DNA of 64,000 nt from Hahella sp. KA22 (GCF_004135205.1 NZ_CP035490.1:5633501-5697500), one strand, 5' to 3'; positions 35,988-46,613 are shown, counted from the first letter of the stretch. Program-made: numbers and translations. The notes: generated from the sequence alone by a model not told the origin.

Positions 35988-35995
35988 CACCGAGG

Positions 35996-36015
35996 AAAAA
36001 GGGTCTTTCGACCCG
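35996..36015 (-). terminator. Terminator of the tctCBA operon
   Basis: On the minus strand GGGTC-GAAA-GACCC, a stem with a stable GAAA loop, is followed by TTTTT, about 60 bases beyond the tctA stop. Confidence 0.75.
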
Positions 36016-36075
36016 AAAATGGGACCAAGACTTACAATCAAATCTCAGTTGCGCGCCCATCCCTGGACGCAAGGG

Positions 36076-37611
36076 TCAATCGGCGGTGACCGCCTCGTCC
36101 ACTTCGTGATCGACGCCTTTCATGCGCTTGCGCAAAATAGGACCGATAACGTAGGGAGCGATAAGACCCACTCCAGCGACAATCCAAAGCGTGATGGACA
36201 GACCGCTGCTCCAAAGGATGCTCCAGTCGCCGTCCGACAACGTCATGGCGTGACGCAGGTTTTTCTCCATCTCCGGCCCCAGCAAGGTTCCCAGAATAAC
36301 CGGGACCAGTGGGATTTCGACTTTGCGCAGAACATAGCCGAGCACGCCGAAGAAAATCATAAAGTACAGATCAAACACACTGTGGCTGATTGAATAGACG
36401 CCAACAAAAGCGACCATGGTGACAATCGGCAACAGGTATTTGGGCGGCACCGACAGCAGTTTCACGAACACGCCGACCAGCGGAATGTTGAGCAACAGCA
36501 GCATCAGGTTGCCGATTAGCAGTGCGGCGATAACGCCCCAGACAATGTCGCCATGCTGCTGGAACATCAGCGGGCCTGGTGTGATGTTCATGGAAATCAA
36601 CATCGCCAGCAGAACAGCAGTGGTGCCGCTGCCAGGCACGCCCAGGGTCAGCATGGGCACCAGCGCGCCATTGGCGGCGGCGTTATTGCCCGCTTCCGGC
36701 GCAGCCACGCCGCGAGGGTCGCCTTCACCGAATTTGGCCTTCTTGCCCAGAATGCGTTTTTCCAGGGTATAGCTGACGAAGCTGCCCAATGAGGCGCCCG
36801 CGCCGGGCAGAACCCCAGCCAGGAAGCCGATAACGCTGCCGCGCAGCGATGTCGGGAAGACAGCGGTGAAGTCTTTCCACTTCATTTTCAGCTTGTTCAT
36901 CGCAATCATCTTGCGGCCTTCGCCAGCATGCGCTTCGATGAAAAACAGCAGTTCAGAGATAGCGAACAGACCGACGATCAGAATGATGAAGTCAACGCCT
37001 TCATACAGCTCCAGTGTGTTGAAGGTGAAGCGCTGCACGCCGGTGTTCATGTCGATGCCCACCGTCGCCATCATCAAGCCTATGGCCGCCGCCAGAATCG
37101 TCTTCACCGGGTTCTTGCCGGTGATGCCGCCCAGGGTGGCGAACGCCAGCACAAAGAGCGCGAAGTATTCAGCCGGCCCAAAGGTCAGGGCGAATTTCGC
37201 CAGCCAGGGCGCCAGCAGAATCAAGCCGATCGTCGCGATCACGCTGCCGATAAAGGAGGCTACTGCGGAAATCGCCAGCGCTTCCGCGGCTCTGCCGCCT
37301 TGCGCCATGGGATAGCCGTCCAGACAGGTCATCATCGCCGGCTCGTCGCCGGGAATATTCAGCAGAATCGACGAAATGCGTCCGCCATACATGGCCCCGG
37401 CGTACACCGAGGTCAGCATGATCAAGGCCGTTTCCGGTTTCAGCCCGAGGGTGAACGCCAACGGGATCAGGATCGCCACGCCATTGGCGGGGCCCAATCC
37501 CGGCAGCGCGCCAATCAGGGTGCCCAGGAAGCAGCCGAGGAGCGCGAACATCAAGTTTTCCGGCGTCAGGGCGACAGCAAAGCCCTGCATCAGAAAGTTC
37601 AAGGTTTCCAT
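36076..37611 (-). CDS. tctA: Tripartite tricarboxylate transporter large membrane subunit
   Basis: The 511-residue polytopic protein has the TctA signatures: FALLGCFLGTLIGALPGLGP near residue 25, MYAGAMYGGRISSILLNIPG-type segment (VYAGAMYGGRISSILLNIPG), GVLPGAGASLGSFVSY and TLGVPGSGTTAVLLAML. It forms the channel for a carboxylate such as citrate, driven by an ion gradient. Its ATG overlaps the TGA of tctB by one base (TGATG), which points to coupled translation. The operon ends at the terminator near 36000. Confidence 0.92.
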   Translation of the reverse strand: METLNFLMQGFAVALTPENLMFALLGCFLGTLIGALPGLGPANGVAILIPLAFTLGLKPETALIMLTSVYAGAMYGGRISSILLNIPGDEPAMMTCLDGYPMAQGGRAAEALAISAVASFIGSVIATIGLILLAPWLAKFALTFGPAEYFALFVLAFATLGGITGKNPVKTILAAAIGLMMATVGIDMNTGVQRFTFNTLELYEGVDFIILIVGLFAISELLFFIEAHAGEGRKMIAMNKLKMKWKDFTAVFPTSLRGSVIGFLAGVLPGAGASLGSFVSYTLEKRILGKKAKFGEGDPRGVAAPEAGNNAAANGALVPMLTLGVPGSGTTAVLLAMLISMNITPGPLMFQQHGDIVWGVIAALLIGNLMLLLLNIPLVGVFVKLLSVPPKYLLPIVTMVAFVGVYSISHSVFDLYFMIFFGVLGYVLRKVEIPLVPVILGTLLGPEMEKNLRHAMTLSDGDWSILWSSGLSITLWIVAGVGLIAPYVIGPILRKRMKGVDHEVDEAVTAD

Positions 37612-38048
37612 CAGCTTACCTCCAGTACGCCCAGCGGCAACGGCAATTCAAGCACGTAGTTGAACAACACGAACACCACTACGCCGCCAATCAGGCCGGA
37701 CATATAGGCCGGGAACTTGCGGGCGCCCATGCGCCAGCTCAGGGTGCCGACCGCCAGCGTCGTGGTAATGATGAAGCCCAGCGGCTCCAGCAACACGCCA
37801 TACAGCGTCAGCACTACCACCGCCACCACCATTTCAGCGCCGGTGCGGTTCCAGGGCCAGTGATTGTCCGGGTCGGGACGCAGCATCAGATAAAGACTGC
37901 TTAGACCAAGCACTACCGACAGGAGAATCGGGAAGGTCTCGGGTCCGACCGATTCATTGCCGCCGAAGGGCTCGGGCAGTTGATACGCGCCCCAGCCATA
38001 GGCTATGGCCAGGACGAGCATCACTAAACCGAAAATACGGTCATTCAT
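37611..38048 (-). CDS. tctB: Tripartite tricarboxylate transporter small membrane subunit
   Basis: The 145-residue TctB-type protein has four hydrophobic segments (LVMLVLAIAYGWGAYQLP; FPILLSVVLGLSSLYLML; MVVAVVVLTLYGVLLEPLGF; GLIGGVVVFVLFNYVL) and the characteristic length of the family. It lies between tctC (five bases away) and tctA (one-base overlap). Confidence 0.88.
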   Translation of the reverse strand: MNDRIFGLVMLVLAIAYGWGAYQLPEPFGGNESVGPETFPILLSVVLGLSSLYLMLRPDPDNHWPWNRTGAEMVVAVVVLTLYGVLLEPLGFIITTTLAVGTLSWRMGARKFPAYMSGLIGGVVVFVLFNYVLELPLPLGVLEVS

Positions 38049-38053
38049 GGCGA

Positions 38054-39040
38054 TTAACGGATCAAGCCAATTTCTTTAGAAAGCGCTTGGATGTCCGAGA
38101 TTTGCGCTTTCACGAAATTGTTGAATTCAGCGCCGCTTTTGTGGAACGGCATCAGTCCATTTTTCTCCATCAAGGATTTCCACTGCTCGCTGGCGTAGAT
38201 CTTGTCGATGGCGGCGGTCCAGTACTCTTTTACATCAGCCGGCGCGCCGCCAGGGATGTAGAAACCGCGCCAGTTAGGAGCGACGGACTCGATGCCCTGC
38301 TCGCGAGCGGTAGGAATAGTCGCGAATTTACCTGGCAGGCGATCTTCAGACAGCACCGCCAATACGCGCAGGTCACCGGATTCGAAGAAGCCCTGCACCT
38401 CAGTGATGTCGCCGGTGAACGCGTCAACGTGACCGCCTACGACCTGAGTCATGGCTTCGCCGCCGTTGTTGTAGGACAGGTAAGAGATTTTCGGCAGATT
38501 GGTGACGCCAGCAGCCTTCGCGCTGATCAGCACTTTCAGGTGATCCCAGCCGCCGTTGGCGCTGCCGCCTGCGAATTTAACGGAGCGCGGATCTTGTTTC
38601 AGCGCCGCCATCAGATCGCTCAGACTTTTATAAGGAGAGTTTTTGGATACCGCGATAACGCCATAATCCGCGCCGATTGCGCCAATCCAGTTAACCATTT
38701 CCGCGTTCATGCCGGGATACTGACCCTGGGCCAGACGGGTTGTGGTGGCGGTGGACGCGGCGACCACCAGATTCTGGTCATTCTTGCGCTTGCTGACGGT
38801 ATGCGCGAATGCGACGCCGCCGCCTGCGCCCGCCATGTTAATGGTCTGTACGCTGCCGGGAACTAACTTCAGTTCCTCCATCACGTTGCCGACGCTACGA
38901 CAGGTGAAGTCCCAGCCGCCGCCAGGATCTGCAGGAGCGATACATTCAACTTTGCCTTTAGGTTCGTAGGCCATGGTCAGAGTAGCGCTGACGGTCAGCG
39001 CGGCGGCCACAAGCATTTTAATCGGAGTTCTGATTGTCAT
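38054..39040 (-). CDS. tctC: Tripartite tricarboxylate transporter substrate-binding protein
   Basis: The 328-residue periplasmic receptor has a signal peptide (MTIRTPIKMLVAAALTVSAT, cleaved near residue 24) and the TctC/Bug fold: VECIAPADPGGGWDFTCRS, NMAGAGGGVAFAHTV, FAGGSANGGWDHLK and GDITEVQGFFESG. It delivers a carboxylate to TctAB. GAGGT stands seven bases before the ATG. It is divergent from tctDE, which normally controls this operon. Confidence 0.92.
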   Translation of the reverse strand: MTIRTPIKMLVAAALTVSATLTMAYEPKGKVECIAPADPGGGWDFTCRSVGNVMEELKLVPGSVQTINMAGAGGGVAFAHTVSKRKNDQNLVVAASTATTTRLAQGQYPGMNAEMVNWIGAIGADYGVIAVSKNSPYKSLSDLMAALKQDPRSVKFAGGSANGGWDHLKVLISAKAAGVTNLPKISYLSYNNGGEAMTQVVGGHVDAFTGDITEVQGFFESGDLRVLAVLSEDRLPGKFATIPTAREQGIESVAPNWRGFYIPGGAPADVKEYWTAAIDKIYASEQWKSLMEKNGLMPFHKSGAEFNNFVKAQISDIQALSKEIGLIR

Positions 39041-39398
39041 TATTGTTACCTCACAGGTTACAGGAATTAATTCGATCGCAAATATATTGGTTTTGCCCTT
39101 ACGGGGCTACCGGCGTCCGCCGTCCTGCTTATATTGTCATTTGCTGACGGAACGAAAAGCTGGCGGGATTCCAAGGTCTGGGGGGTGGGATTGTCGAAAA
39201 AGATACGTTGTGTTCATGTCACGCTCCTATTATTTTTGTTGCGCTTTATGTTTAGTCGCTCGTTGCGGTTTTGGAAACTTGGTTTCGATTACCTCTCCGG
39301 CGACCTATGCTTGATATGGAACAGGTAATGACGGCATCCTAACTGCTGAACCTGTCATAAACCTGTCACGTCCTGATTCGAAAAAGTGAAGTCGGCGC
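39041..39398. other. Divergent regulatory region between tctC and tctD
   Basis: This 358-base region must hold both promoters. Besides the direct-repeat site at 39352-39369, ACAGGT half-sites (ACCTGT on the other strand) occur near 39054 next to tctC and near 39321. No small gene is supported. Confidence 0.5.
39352..39369 (+). promoter_or_regulatory. Near-consensus Pho-box-like direct repeat upstream of tctD
   Basis: CTGTCATAAACCTGTCAC matches the 18-base Pho-box pattern at all but one position by hand. The two CTGTCA halves are 11 bases apart, as expected for any OmpR/PhoB-family regulator, so it may instead be a TctD self-regulatory site. It ends 29 bases before the tctD start. Confidence 0.55.
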
Positions 39399-40062
<664 letters not shown>

Positions 40063-40070
<8 letters not shown>

Positions 40071-41493
40071 CTCGCCGTTGCGTCCGGATCAGCCGGTCTC
40101 ACTGCGCAACAGGTTGATCCTGGGCGCCGTGGCGCTGATTCTGGTGCTCGGAACTCTGGCCATCATCGCTATCGACGGATACGGCAAACGCGCGGCGGAA
40201 CTCTCTTATGACCGACTGCTGGCCAGCGCCGCCTTTCAGATTGCGGACGCCATACACGTTCGCGATGGCGTAGTGGATGTGGATCTGCCGGTGGCGGCCT
40301 TCGAAACCCTCGCCCTGGCCCGCGACGACCGGGTGTTCTACCGCATCAGCGGCCCTCGCGACGCCTACCTCACCGGTTACGACGACCTGCCCCGTCCTGA
40401 GGCCAGCCAAGGCTTCAGCAAAGACGGCGCGCGCCTGATCCAGCAACGATTTTTCACCAGCCGCTATCTGGACGAACCTGTGCGCTTCATCGTGTTGCGG
40501 CGCTTGTTGACGGAGGCGGACATCACCGGCTACATCACCGTGCAATTGGGACAGACCATCAACGCCCGCGCCGATCTGGCCGAGGATATCACCGGCAAAG
40601 GTTTACAACTGATCGCCATCGCTTCCGTCATCGCCCTGGGACTATTGGGCTACGGCATCAAACGCGCTTTCTCTCCCCTGGATCAGATCGAAAGAGAGCT
40701 GGCCGCGCGCTCCCCTACTGATCTGACGCCCCTGCACGTCACGCCCATCAAGGAAACCTGGCGCTTACAGCAAACTATCAATCACTTTATGCAGCGCCTG
40801 CAGGATACCCTGGACCGCATGCAGCGCTACACCGGCGAGGCGGCTCACCAGATCCGCACGCCGTTGGCGGGGTTGCGCGCGGCGTTGCAGAACCTGCGCG
40901 ACCATCCCGATATCGATGACCCCAAACCCGTGTATAACCGCATCATGCAGTCGGTGGATCAACTTAACACCACCGTGTCGCAACTGCTCAATCAGGCCAC
41001 TATCACCCATCGCCTGCAAAGCGAGGCGCTGCGGCGCATCGAACTCAACAAAGTGGTGAAAGAGGCCTGCCTGGAGCTGGCGTCACACGCTATCAACGAG
41101 AAAGTGGAACTGGCTTTTGAGGCGGACGCAGAGGATACGACTTTGCTTGGCGACGCCTTTGCACTGAAGCAGTTGTTCCGCAATCTGATCGAGAACGCCG
41201 TCCGCTACAGCCCGGTGGATAGCGTAGTGGTAGTACGCGTCCACCAAAGCGTCAACCGATTGTTCGTGGAAGTAAAAGACCACGGCCCAGGCATTCCTGT
41301 GGAATATCGGGACAAAGTCTTCACCCGTTTCTTTCGCGCGCCTGCCGCCGTCGGCGTCGGCAGCGGACTGGGTCTGGCCATCGTGCGCGAGATTGCGGAG
41401 CGCCATAACGCGGAGGTGGGGCTGATGGATAATCACCCTCAAGGCCTGACGGTGCGGGTAGGCTTTCGTAAGGAGAGCATCCATGGCAAATAG
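40063..41493 (+). CDS. tctE: Sensor histidine kinase of the tricarboxylate system
   Basis: The 476-residue inner-membrane kinase has a first membrane helix (LILGAVALILVLGTLAIIAI), a periplasmic sensor region of about 120 residues, a second helix (IAIASVIALGLLGYGI), a HisKA domain with GEAAHQIRTPLAGLRAAL and a HATPase domain (NLIENAVRYSPVD, DHGPGIP, GSGLGLAIVREI). The ATG at 40063, or its twin at 40060, overlaps the end of tctD, so the two are translationally coupled. It likely senses the transported carboxylate. Confidence 0.88.
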
Positions 41494-42616
41494 CCGCTTC
41501 GGTTTTTTCCGTACAGATTTGCTATGCAGAGCGCTTCTCGTGCTCGCCCTCTTCGGCGTCACTACCGCACGGGCAGTGTCCGGTCCGCTGCCGGTCGTGC
41601 TTTATCCGGCGCAGCAGAAGCCGGTCAGCGTGCTCAATATTCATGCGGTGCTGGATTACGTGGTGATGAACCCCATCATCAAGGCGTTTCAGCAGCGTTA
41701 TCCCAATGTGGAAATCCGACTGATTGAGTTTGAAACCGCCGACCTGTTCCAGCACACCGTGGAAGGCTCCACCCATACGACAGAACCGCCGGACGCCATC
41801 GTCGGCGACCTGCTGATCAGCTCGGCGATGGACCTGCAGGTGAAACTGGTCAATGACGGCTATGCGCAGCGCTACGAGTCCCCCTACACCCGCCGCATTC
41901 CCGACTGGGCGAAGTGGCGCAACGAGGCGTTCGGCTTTACTTTTGAACCGGTGGTGACCGTGGTGAACACTAAACTGTTGCCGGGGCCGCCACCACAGGA
42001 TCGCCAACAATTGCTGGAGCTGATCCGTAGCCAGGGCGAAAGTCTGGCGGGCAAAATCGCCACCTATGATATCGCCCGCAGCGGCGTCGGTTACCTGTTC
42101 GCCGCCCAGGACAGCCAGCAGGCGACCACCTATGGCCGACTATTGGAGGCCTTCGGCACCCACTCCGTACAACTGGCCTGCTGCACCGGCGACATTCTCG
42201 ACGGTCTGGCTTCCGGGCAGTACGCGATCGGCTATAATCTGCTGGGCTCGTACACCAAGGCCCGACTGGCGTCGGCGCCTAACCTGAAAATGATCCTACC
42301 GGCGGACTACACCTTGATCATGACGCGCATCGCTCTGATTCATAAGCACGCCGTCAACACGCAGAACGCCCGGGATTTCCTGGATTTTCTGCTGTCTCCG
42401 GCAGGTCAGCAGACTCTGGCCAGCGAGTCGAAACTGTATCCTATCGACCCTGGCGTGCACGGCGAAGTCACTGCGGACTGGCTGAACAAGCATGCGCCGG
42501 GGCCGCTGAAACCCATTACGGTGGGACCGCAATTGCTGGTTCCGCTGGATAAATTGAAACGGCAACGCTTTTTAAGCGAGTGGCGCCGCTCTCTGGAACG
42601 TGAAACGAAACAATGA
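41483..42616 (+). CDS. Periplasmic extracellular solute-binding protein linked to TctDE
   Basis: The 377-residue protein has a signal peptide (MANSRFGFFRTDLLCRALLV, cleaved near ARA-VSG) and an iron/polyamine-type solute-binding fold: VLYPAQQKP, MNPIIKAFQQRYPNVEIRL, PDAIVGDLLISSAMD and FLDFLLSPAGQQTLASES. It overlaps tctE by 11 bases with AAGGAG upstream, and I remember a similar protein after tctE in P. aeruginosa. No ABC permease is near, so it may be an accessory sensor that presents ligand to TctE. That role is inferred. Confidence 0.8.
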   Translation: MANSRFGFFRTDLLCRALLVLALFGVTTARAVSGPLPVVLYPAQQKPVSVLNIHAVLDYVVMNPIIKAFQQRYPNVEIRLIEFETADLFQHTVEGSTHTTEPPDAIVGDLLISSAMDLQVKLVNDGYAQRYESPYTRRIPDWAKWRNEAFGFTFEPVVTVVNTKLLPGPPPQDRQQLLELIRSQGESLAGKIATYDIARSGVGYLFAAQDSQQATTYGRLLEAFGTHSVQLACCTGDILDGLASGQYAIGYNLLGSYTKARLASAPNLKMILPADYTLIMTRIALIHKHAVNTQNARDFLDFLLSPAGQQTLASESKLYPIDPGVHGEVTADWLNKHAPGPLKPITVGPQLLVPLDKLKRQRFLSEWRRSLERETKQ

Positions 42617-43191
42617 AAGACACCGATTTAGTCGCCAGACTGGGCAAACGCATTCAACAGCTCCGCAAGTCAGAAAAGCTGACTCTGGAGCAACTGGCGC
42701 AACAGTCCAACGTATCGCGCTCCATGCTGTCGCAGATCGAACGCGGCCAGGCCAACCCGACCTTCGCCACCCTGTGGAACCTCACCCGCGCCCTGGGCAT
42801 TGAGTGGTCGGAGCTGGTGGATGAGAGCGAGGGGGTCTCCCACTCTCCCATCGAACACATCATCGCCGCGCAAACGCCGAAAATCGACAATCCTCAGGGC
42901 GGCTATCACCTCAGCATTCTCAGCCCGCCCCATCTGGTGGGCTCCATTGAATGGTACGAGCTGCGTATGCGTCCCCAGGGCAAACTGGAAAGCCAGGCCC
43001 ATACACAGGGCTGCATGGAGCACCTCACCGTGCTAAGCGGTCAGCTTGAAGTCGTCAGCGGCCAGCAATCCCAGCGTCTGGCGCAGGGCGACACCGCCCG
43101 CTATCACGCCGACGTCGCCCACACCATTCAGAATCACGGCGACAGCGACACCATCGCTCTTTTAGTCGTGATGAATCACAGTCATCGCTAG
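42613..43191 (+). CDS. XRE-cupin transcriptional regulator
   Basis: The 192-residue regulator joins an XRE helix-turn-helix (about residues 8-65; LTLEQLAQQSNVSRSMLSQI, NPTFATLWNLTRALG) to a C-terminal cupin domain (about 115-185; LTVLSGQLEVVSG, GDTARYHADVAHTIQN). The cupin presumably binds a small metabolite. It overlaps the preceding gene by four bases (ATGA) and so ends the tctDE transcript, or it controls the kbl-tdh operon that follows 185 bases later. Both are possible. Confidence 0.85.
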   Translation: MKDTDLVARLGKRIQQLRKSEKLTLEQLAQQSNVSRSMLSQIERGQANPTFATLWNLTRALGIEWSELVDESEGVSHSPIEHIIAAQTPKIDNPQGGYHLSILSPPHLVGSIEWYELRMRPQGKLESQAHTQGCMEHLTVLSGQLEVVSGQQSQRLAQGDTARYHADVAHTIQNHGDSDTIALLVVMNHSHR

Positions 43192-43315
43192 AGTCAGTCG
43201 ACGTTTTGGCGCGGTCACGCGATAACCCTTCCGCTTAACAATCAGGTTAGGCGACGCAACGTGGCAGGGAGGCCGCCATGGCCCTGATTCAGGGGGCTGG
43301 GTATATTTTTCCCTA

Positions 43316-43344
43316 TTGCTTTGCGCTCTTTTTTCCACTATACA
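43316..43344 (+). promoter_or_regulatory. Sigma-70 promoter candidate for kbl-tdh
   Basis: TTGCTT and TATACA are separated by 17 bases, with a predicted start near 43351 and a leader of about 25 bases before the kbl ATG, which contains AAGGGA. Confidence 0.6.
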
Positions 43345-43375
43345 GGAAACACGTCCGATATAAGGGAAAATTCCA

Positions 43376-44578
43376 ATGAACCAGACTTTCCAACAACAAT
43401 TACAGCAAACCCTTGATGAGATTGAAAAAGCCGGCCTGTTTAAAAAGGAGCGTGTGATCGACACCCCTCAGGCGGCCGCCGTCAAGCTCGCCGGAGACGC
43501 TGGCGATAAACAAATTCTCAATCTTTGCGCGAATAATTATCTGGGCTTGGCGGACAACCCGGAAGTCATCGCTGCGGCGCATGAAGCGCTCGACAAATAC
43601 GGTTTTGGCATGGCTTCCGTGCGCTTTATCTGCGGCACGCAAACGCTGCACAAAGATCTGGAGCACAAAATCGCAGAGTTCCTGGGAATGGAGGACAGCA
43701 TTCTGTTCGCCGCCTGTTTCGACGCCAACGGCGGCCTGTTCGAGCCGTTATTAAGCGCTGAAGACGCTATCGTCTCCGACTCCCTGAACCATGCCTCCAT
43801 CATCGACGGCATCCGTCTGTGTAAAGCCAAACGCTACCGTTTCGGCAACCGCGACCTGAACGATCTGGAAGCCCAGCTGAAACAGGCCCGCGCTGACGGC
43901 GCCCGCAATATTCTGGTGGCCACCGACGGCGTCTTCTCCATGGACGGCTATATCGCGCCGCTGAAGGACATTGTCGCCATCGCGCGTAAATACGAGGCCC
44001 TGGTGATGGTGGACGACTGTCACGCCACCGGCGTTATCGGCCCGCAGGGCAAAGGCAGCGCCGCCTACAACGGCGTGGAAGTGGACATTATTACCGGCAC
44101 GCTGGGTAAAGCCCTCGGCGGCGCAGCCGGCGGCTTTATTGCAGCGAGCCGCAATATTATCGAACTGCTCCGTCAACGCGCCCGTCCCTACCTGTTCTCC
44201 AACTCCCTTCCCCCGCCTGTCGTCGCTGGCAGCCTGAAAGCCCTGGAAATTTCCATCGCCGGCGACCATCTGCGCGACAAGCTGCGCGAACACGCCGCGT
44301 TTTTCCGTAACAGCCTGAGCGAAGCCGGCTTCAAACTTCTGCCCGGCGAGCACGCCATCATCCCGGTCATGCTGGGAGACGCCAAGCTGGCGCAGGATTT
44401 CGCGAAAGCGCTGTACGAGCAAGGGGTATACGTCACTGGATTCTTCTATCCAGTGGTGCCGCAAGGTCAGGCGCGCATCCGCACCCAAATGAACGCGGCG
44501 CTGACCCGCGAACAACTGGAGCAGGCGGTGGCCGCCTTTACCCGCGTCGGTCAACAACTTGGGGTTATTGGAGGCTGA
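43376..44578 (+). CDS. kbl: Glycine C-acetyltransferase (2-amino-3-ketobutyrate CoA ligase)
   Basis: The 400-residue PLP enzyme cleaves 2-amino-3-ketobutyrate with CoA to glycine and acetyl-CoA. It shows [67 protein letters not shown] and the PLP-lysine region [15 protein letters not shown] (Lys near residue 245). It aligns over its length with E. coli Kbl. Only two bases separate its stop from tdh, which makes the preceding substrate from threonine. Confidence 0.95.
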   Translation: MNQTFQQQLQQTLDEIEKAGLFKKERVIDTPQAAAVKLAGDAGDKQILNLCANNYLGLADNPEVIAAAHEALDKYGFGMASVRFICGTQTLHKDLEHKIAEFLGMEDSILFAACFDANGGLFEPLLSAEDAIVSDSLNHASIIDGIRLCKAKRYRFGNRDLNDLEAQLKQARADGARNILVATDGVFSMDGYIAPLKDIVAIARKYEALVMVDDCHATGVIGPQGKGSAAYNGVEVDIITGTLGKALGGAAGGFIAASRNIIELLRQRARPYLFSNSLPPPVVAGSLKALEISIAGDHLRDKLREHAAFFRNSLSEAGFKLLPGEHAIIPVMLGDAKLAQDFAKALYEQGVYVTGFFYPVVPQGQARIRTQMNAALTREQLEQAVAAFTRVGQQLGVIGG

Positions 44579-44580
44579 AC

Positions 44581-45624
44581 ATGCAGTCGTCAACCATGAA
44601 GGCGTTGGTCAAAGCGCAATCCGCTCCCGGACTCTGGTTGCAGGAGCAGCCGGTTCCCGAGTGCGGTCCAAACGATGTGATCATCAAGATCAAGCGCACC
44701 GCGATCTGTGGCACCGACATCCACATCTACAACTGGGACGACTGGGCGCGCAATAACGTTCCCGTCCCTTTAACCACCGGTCATGAATACAGCGGTGAGA
44801 TTGTGGAAGTCGGCAGTCATGTGGACGGTCTGCATATCGGACAGCGCGTTTCGGGAGAAGGTCACGTGGTGGGCATGCTCAGCCGCAACGCCCGCGCAGG
44901 ACGTTTCCATCTGGCGCCGGACACCAAAGGCATCGGCGTAAACCTGCCCGGCGCTTTCGCCGAGTACCTTTGCCTGCCGGCTTTCAACGTCGTGCCCTTG
45001 CCGGACGCAGTGAGCCTGGAGCTTGGCGCGATTCTCGACCCGTTGGGCAACGCCGTACACGCGGCCCTGGCCTATGATCTGGTGGGCGAGGACGTTCTCA
45101 TCACCGGCGCCGGGCCTATCGGCATCATGGCCGCCGCGGTGGCGCGCTTCGCCGGCGCTCATAAAGTAGTGATCACCGACATCAACGATTACCGCCTGGA
45201 GCTGGCGGCCAAGGTCGCGGATGTGGAGCCGGTGAACGCGCAACGGGAATCTCTGCGCGACGTCATGGGACGACTGAAAATGAAGGAAGGCTTCGATGTG
45301 GGCCTGGAAATGAGCGGTATTCCTTCAGCCCTCAACGACATGCTGGACGTAATGATGATGGGCGGACGTATTTCCCTGCTGGGTCTGCCCTCCAAGCCGG
45401 CGGAGCTGGATCTCAGCAAAATCGTGCTCAAGGCGCTGCAGATCAAAGGCATCTACGGTCGCGAGATGTTCGAGACCTGGTACAAGATGCTGGCGATGCT
45501 GGAGGCGGGACTGGATATCGAGCCGATCATTACTCACCACTACGATTACGCCGACTACGAACAAGGCTTCGAAGCCATGCGTAGCGGCCGTTCCGGCAAA
45601 GTGGTGCTGCGCTGGTCGGACTGA
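44581..45624 (+). CDS. tdh: L-threonine 3-dehydrogenase lacking the structural zinc cysteines
   Basis: The 347-residue medium-chain dehydrogenase oxidises threonine to 2-amino-3-ketobutyrate with NAD. The catalytic zinc site is intact ([16 protein letters not shown] with Cys43; GHEYSGE with His68), as are the Rossmann motif [18 protein letters not shown] and [14 protein letters not shown]. The structural zinc lobe is changed: residues 94-112 read [19 protein letters not shown], so all four cysteines of the E. coli enzyme (pattern C-x2-C-x2-C-x7-C) are Gly98, Ser101, Ala104 and Ala112 while flanking residues are kept. GGAGG lies six bases before the ATG at 44581. It is coupled to kbl. Confidence 0.93.
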   Translation: MQSSTMKALVKAQSAPGLWLQEQPVPECGPNDVIIKIKRTAICGTDIHIYNWDDWARNNVPVPLTTGHEYSGEIVEVGSHVDGLHIGQRVSGEGHVVGMLSRNARAGRFHLAPDTKGIGVNLPGAFAEYLCLPAFNVVPLPDAVSLELGAILDPLGNAVHAALAYDLVGEDVLITGAGPIGIMAAAVARFAGAHKVVITDINDYRLELAAKVADVEPVNAQRESLRDVMGRLKMKEGFDVGLEMSGIPSALNDMLDVMMMGGRISLLGLPSKPAELDLSKIVLKALQIKGIYGREMFETWYKMLAMLEAGLDIEPIITHHYDYADYEQGFEAMRSGRSGKVVLRWSD

Positions 45625-45643
45625 GTTTTTCCTGCATGGCATA

Positions 45644-45673
45644 GGGAGCGACAGCGTCGCTCCCGCCCTTCTT
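45644..45673 (+). terminator. Terminator of kbl-tdh
   Basis: GGGAGCGAC-AGC-GTCGCTCCC, a 9-pair perfect stem, is followed by GCCCTTCTT, 20 bases after the tdh stop and before the convergent exported-protein gene ends. Confidence 0.65.
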
Positions 45674-46613
45674 ACTGACAACGGTTATTGCCGTCCCGCA
45701 GCCACTGAGTTCCATCCAGATACAGCTTGTTATTGGCCAGAGCCAGCGTAAAGGTAACGCGCTCCCCGCCCGGGCCGGATTCATTCCAGTCAAAACCCGG
45801 CGTGCTGCCCTGCATGCTGTAGCCAGGGCCGTATTGCAGAATCAGTCTGCCCTGAGCGTTCATCGAGCCCTGGGCCTCCCATCTGCCAGAGCCCTGACTG
45901 CCAGTGGCGCCGCTGGCTCCGCCGCCATAGCCCCCGCTGTTGCCGGAGCGATAGAACTCACCGTTGCTGCATAACCAGATGTGTTCTTCTTCGTGATAAC
46001 CGGAGCCGGAGTAATAGCGCACGATATGACGCCCTCGCATGTAGGTGCTCCAGCCGCCATCGCCCCCGCCTTGCGCCAGGGGTTTCGGCGCGGAGAACTT
46101 AACCGAGGAAGCCACGGTCTCAGCCACTTTCCAGACCTGCGCGGCGGTGCTCTGATCCGCGACTGCAATCAACGCCACGGAGGTGGAGCCTTTGCCGGTG
46201 ACGGCGCTGATGCGGCCTTCCATGTTGGGCATATTGCCGATGCTGTAGTCCGCCGTCAGACGACCGTTGCGTTTTTGCGGCGCGCTTTTCGGATACAGGA
46301 CGACGGAAGCGTCCAACGGCACCGGTTGCGCCATCTGTTGCATCAGCGCCTGCTCGCCGGACTGGTCGATGTAGACAAAGATATTGGCTTTCAGCGCCTG
46401 GGATTCCAGTACAAAGAGTTCCGATCCCGCCGGCCAGGCGCCCTGCCAGCCGTCAGGAATCTTGAACGACAGGCCCAGCGAGCCGGACTCAATCAGGGTT
46501 CCCCCTTCGTACAACTGGTTTTGCTGAACTTCCACCGCTGTTACGGAGGTCGCGCACAGACTGCAATAGAGTCCCATGGCGACCAGTAGAGATTTCGCTG
46601 TTACGCCGCTCAT
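45672..46613 (-). CDS. Exported protein of unknown function
   Basis: The 313-residue product starts MSGVTAKSLLVAMGLYCSL with a signal peptide cleaved near residue 27. The mature part has a beta-rich N-terminal half (LSFKIPDGWQGAWPAGSELF) and a C-terminal half with a Gly-rich linker (GGYGGGASGATG) and lipocalin-like strands (GRLILQYGPGY, LYLDGTQWLRDGNNRC). I do not recognise the family. GAGG stands nine bases before the ATG at 46613. It lies 101 bases downstream of the receptor-like kinase gene on the same strand, so it may be part of that signalling unit. Confidence 0.65.
   Translation of the reverse strand: MSGVTAKSLLVAMGLYCSLCATSVTAVEVQQNQLYEGGTLIESGSLGLSFKIPDGWQGAWPAGSELFVLESQALKANIFVYIDQSGEQALMQQMAQPVPLDASVVLYPKSAPQKRNGRLTADYSIGNMPNMEGRISAVTGKGSTSVALIAVADQSTAAQVWKVAETVASSVKFSAPKPLAQGGGDGGWSTYMRGRHIVRYYSGSGYHEEEHIWLCSNGEFYRSGNSGGYGGGASGATGSQGSGRWEAQGSMNAQGRLILQYGPGYSMQGSTPGFDWNESGPGGERVTFTLALANNKLYLDGTQWLRDGNNRCQ

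Noticed and set aside
36928-37659. Plus-strand frame of 243 codons over tctA
   Set aside because: Gln/Arg-rich translation is typical of a shadow frame; tctA motifs are intact on the other strand.
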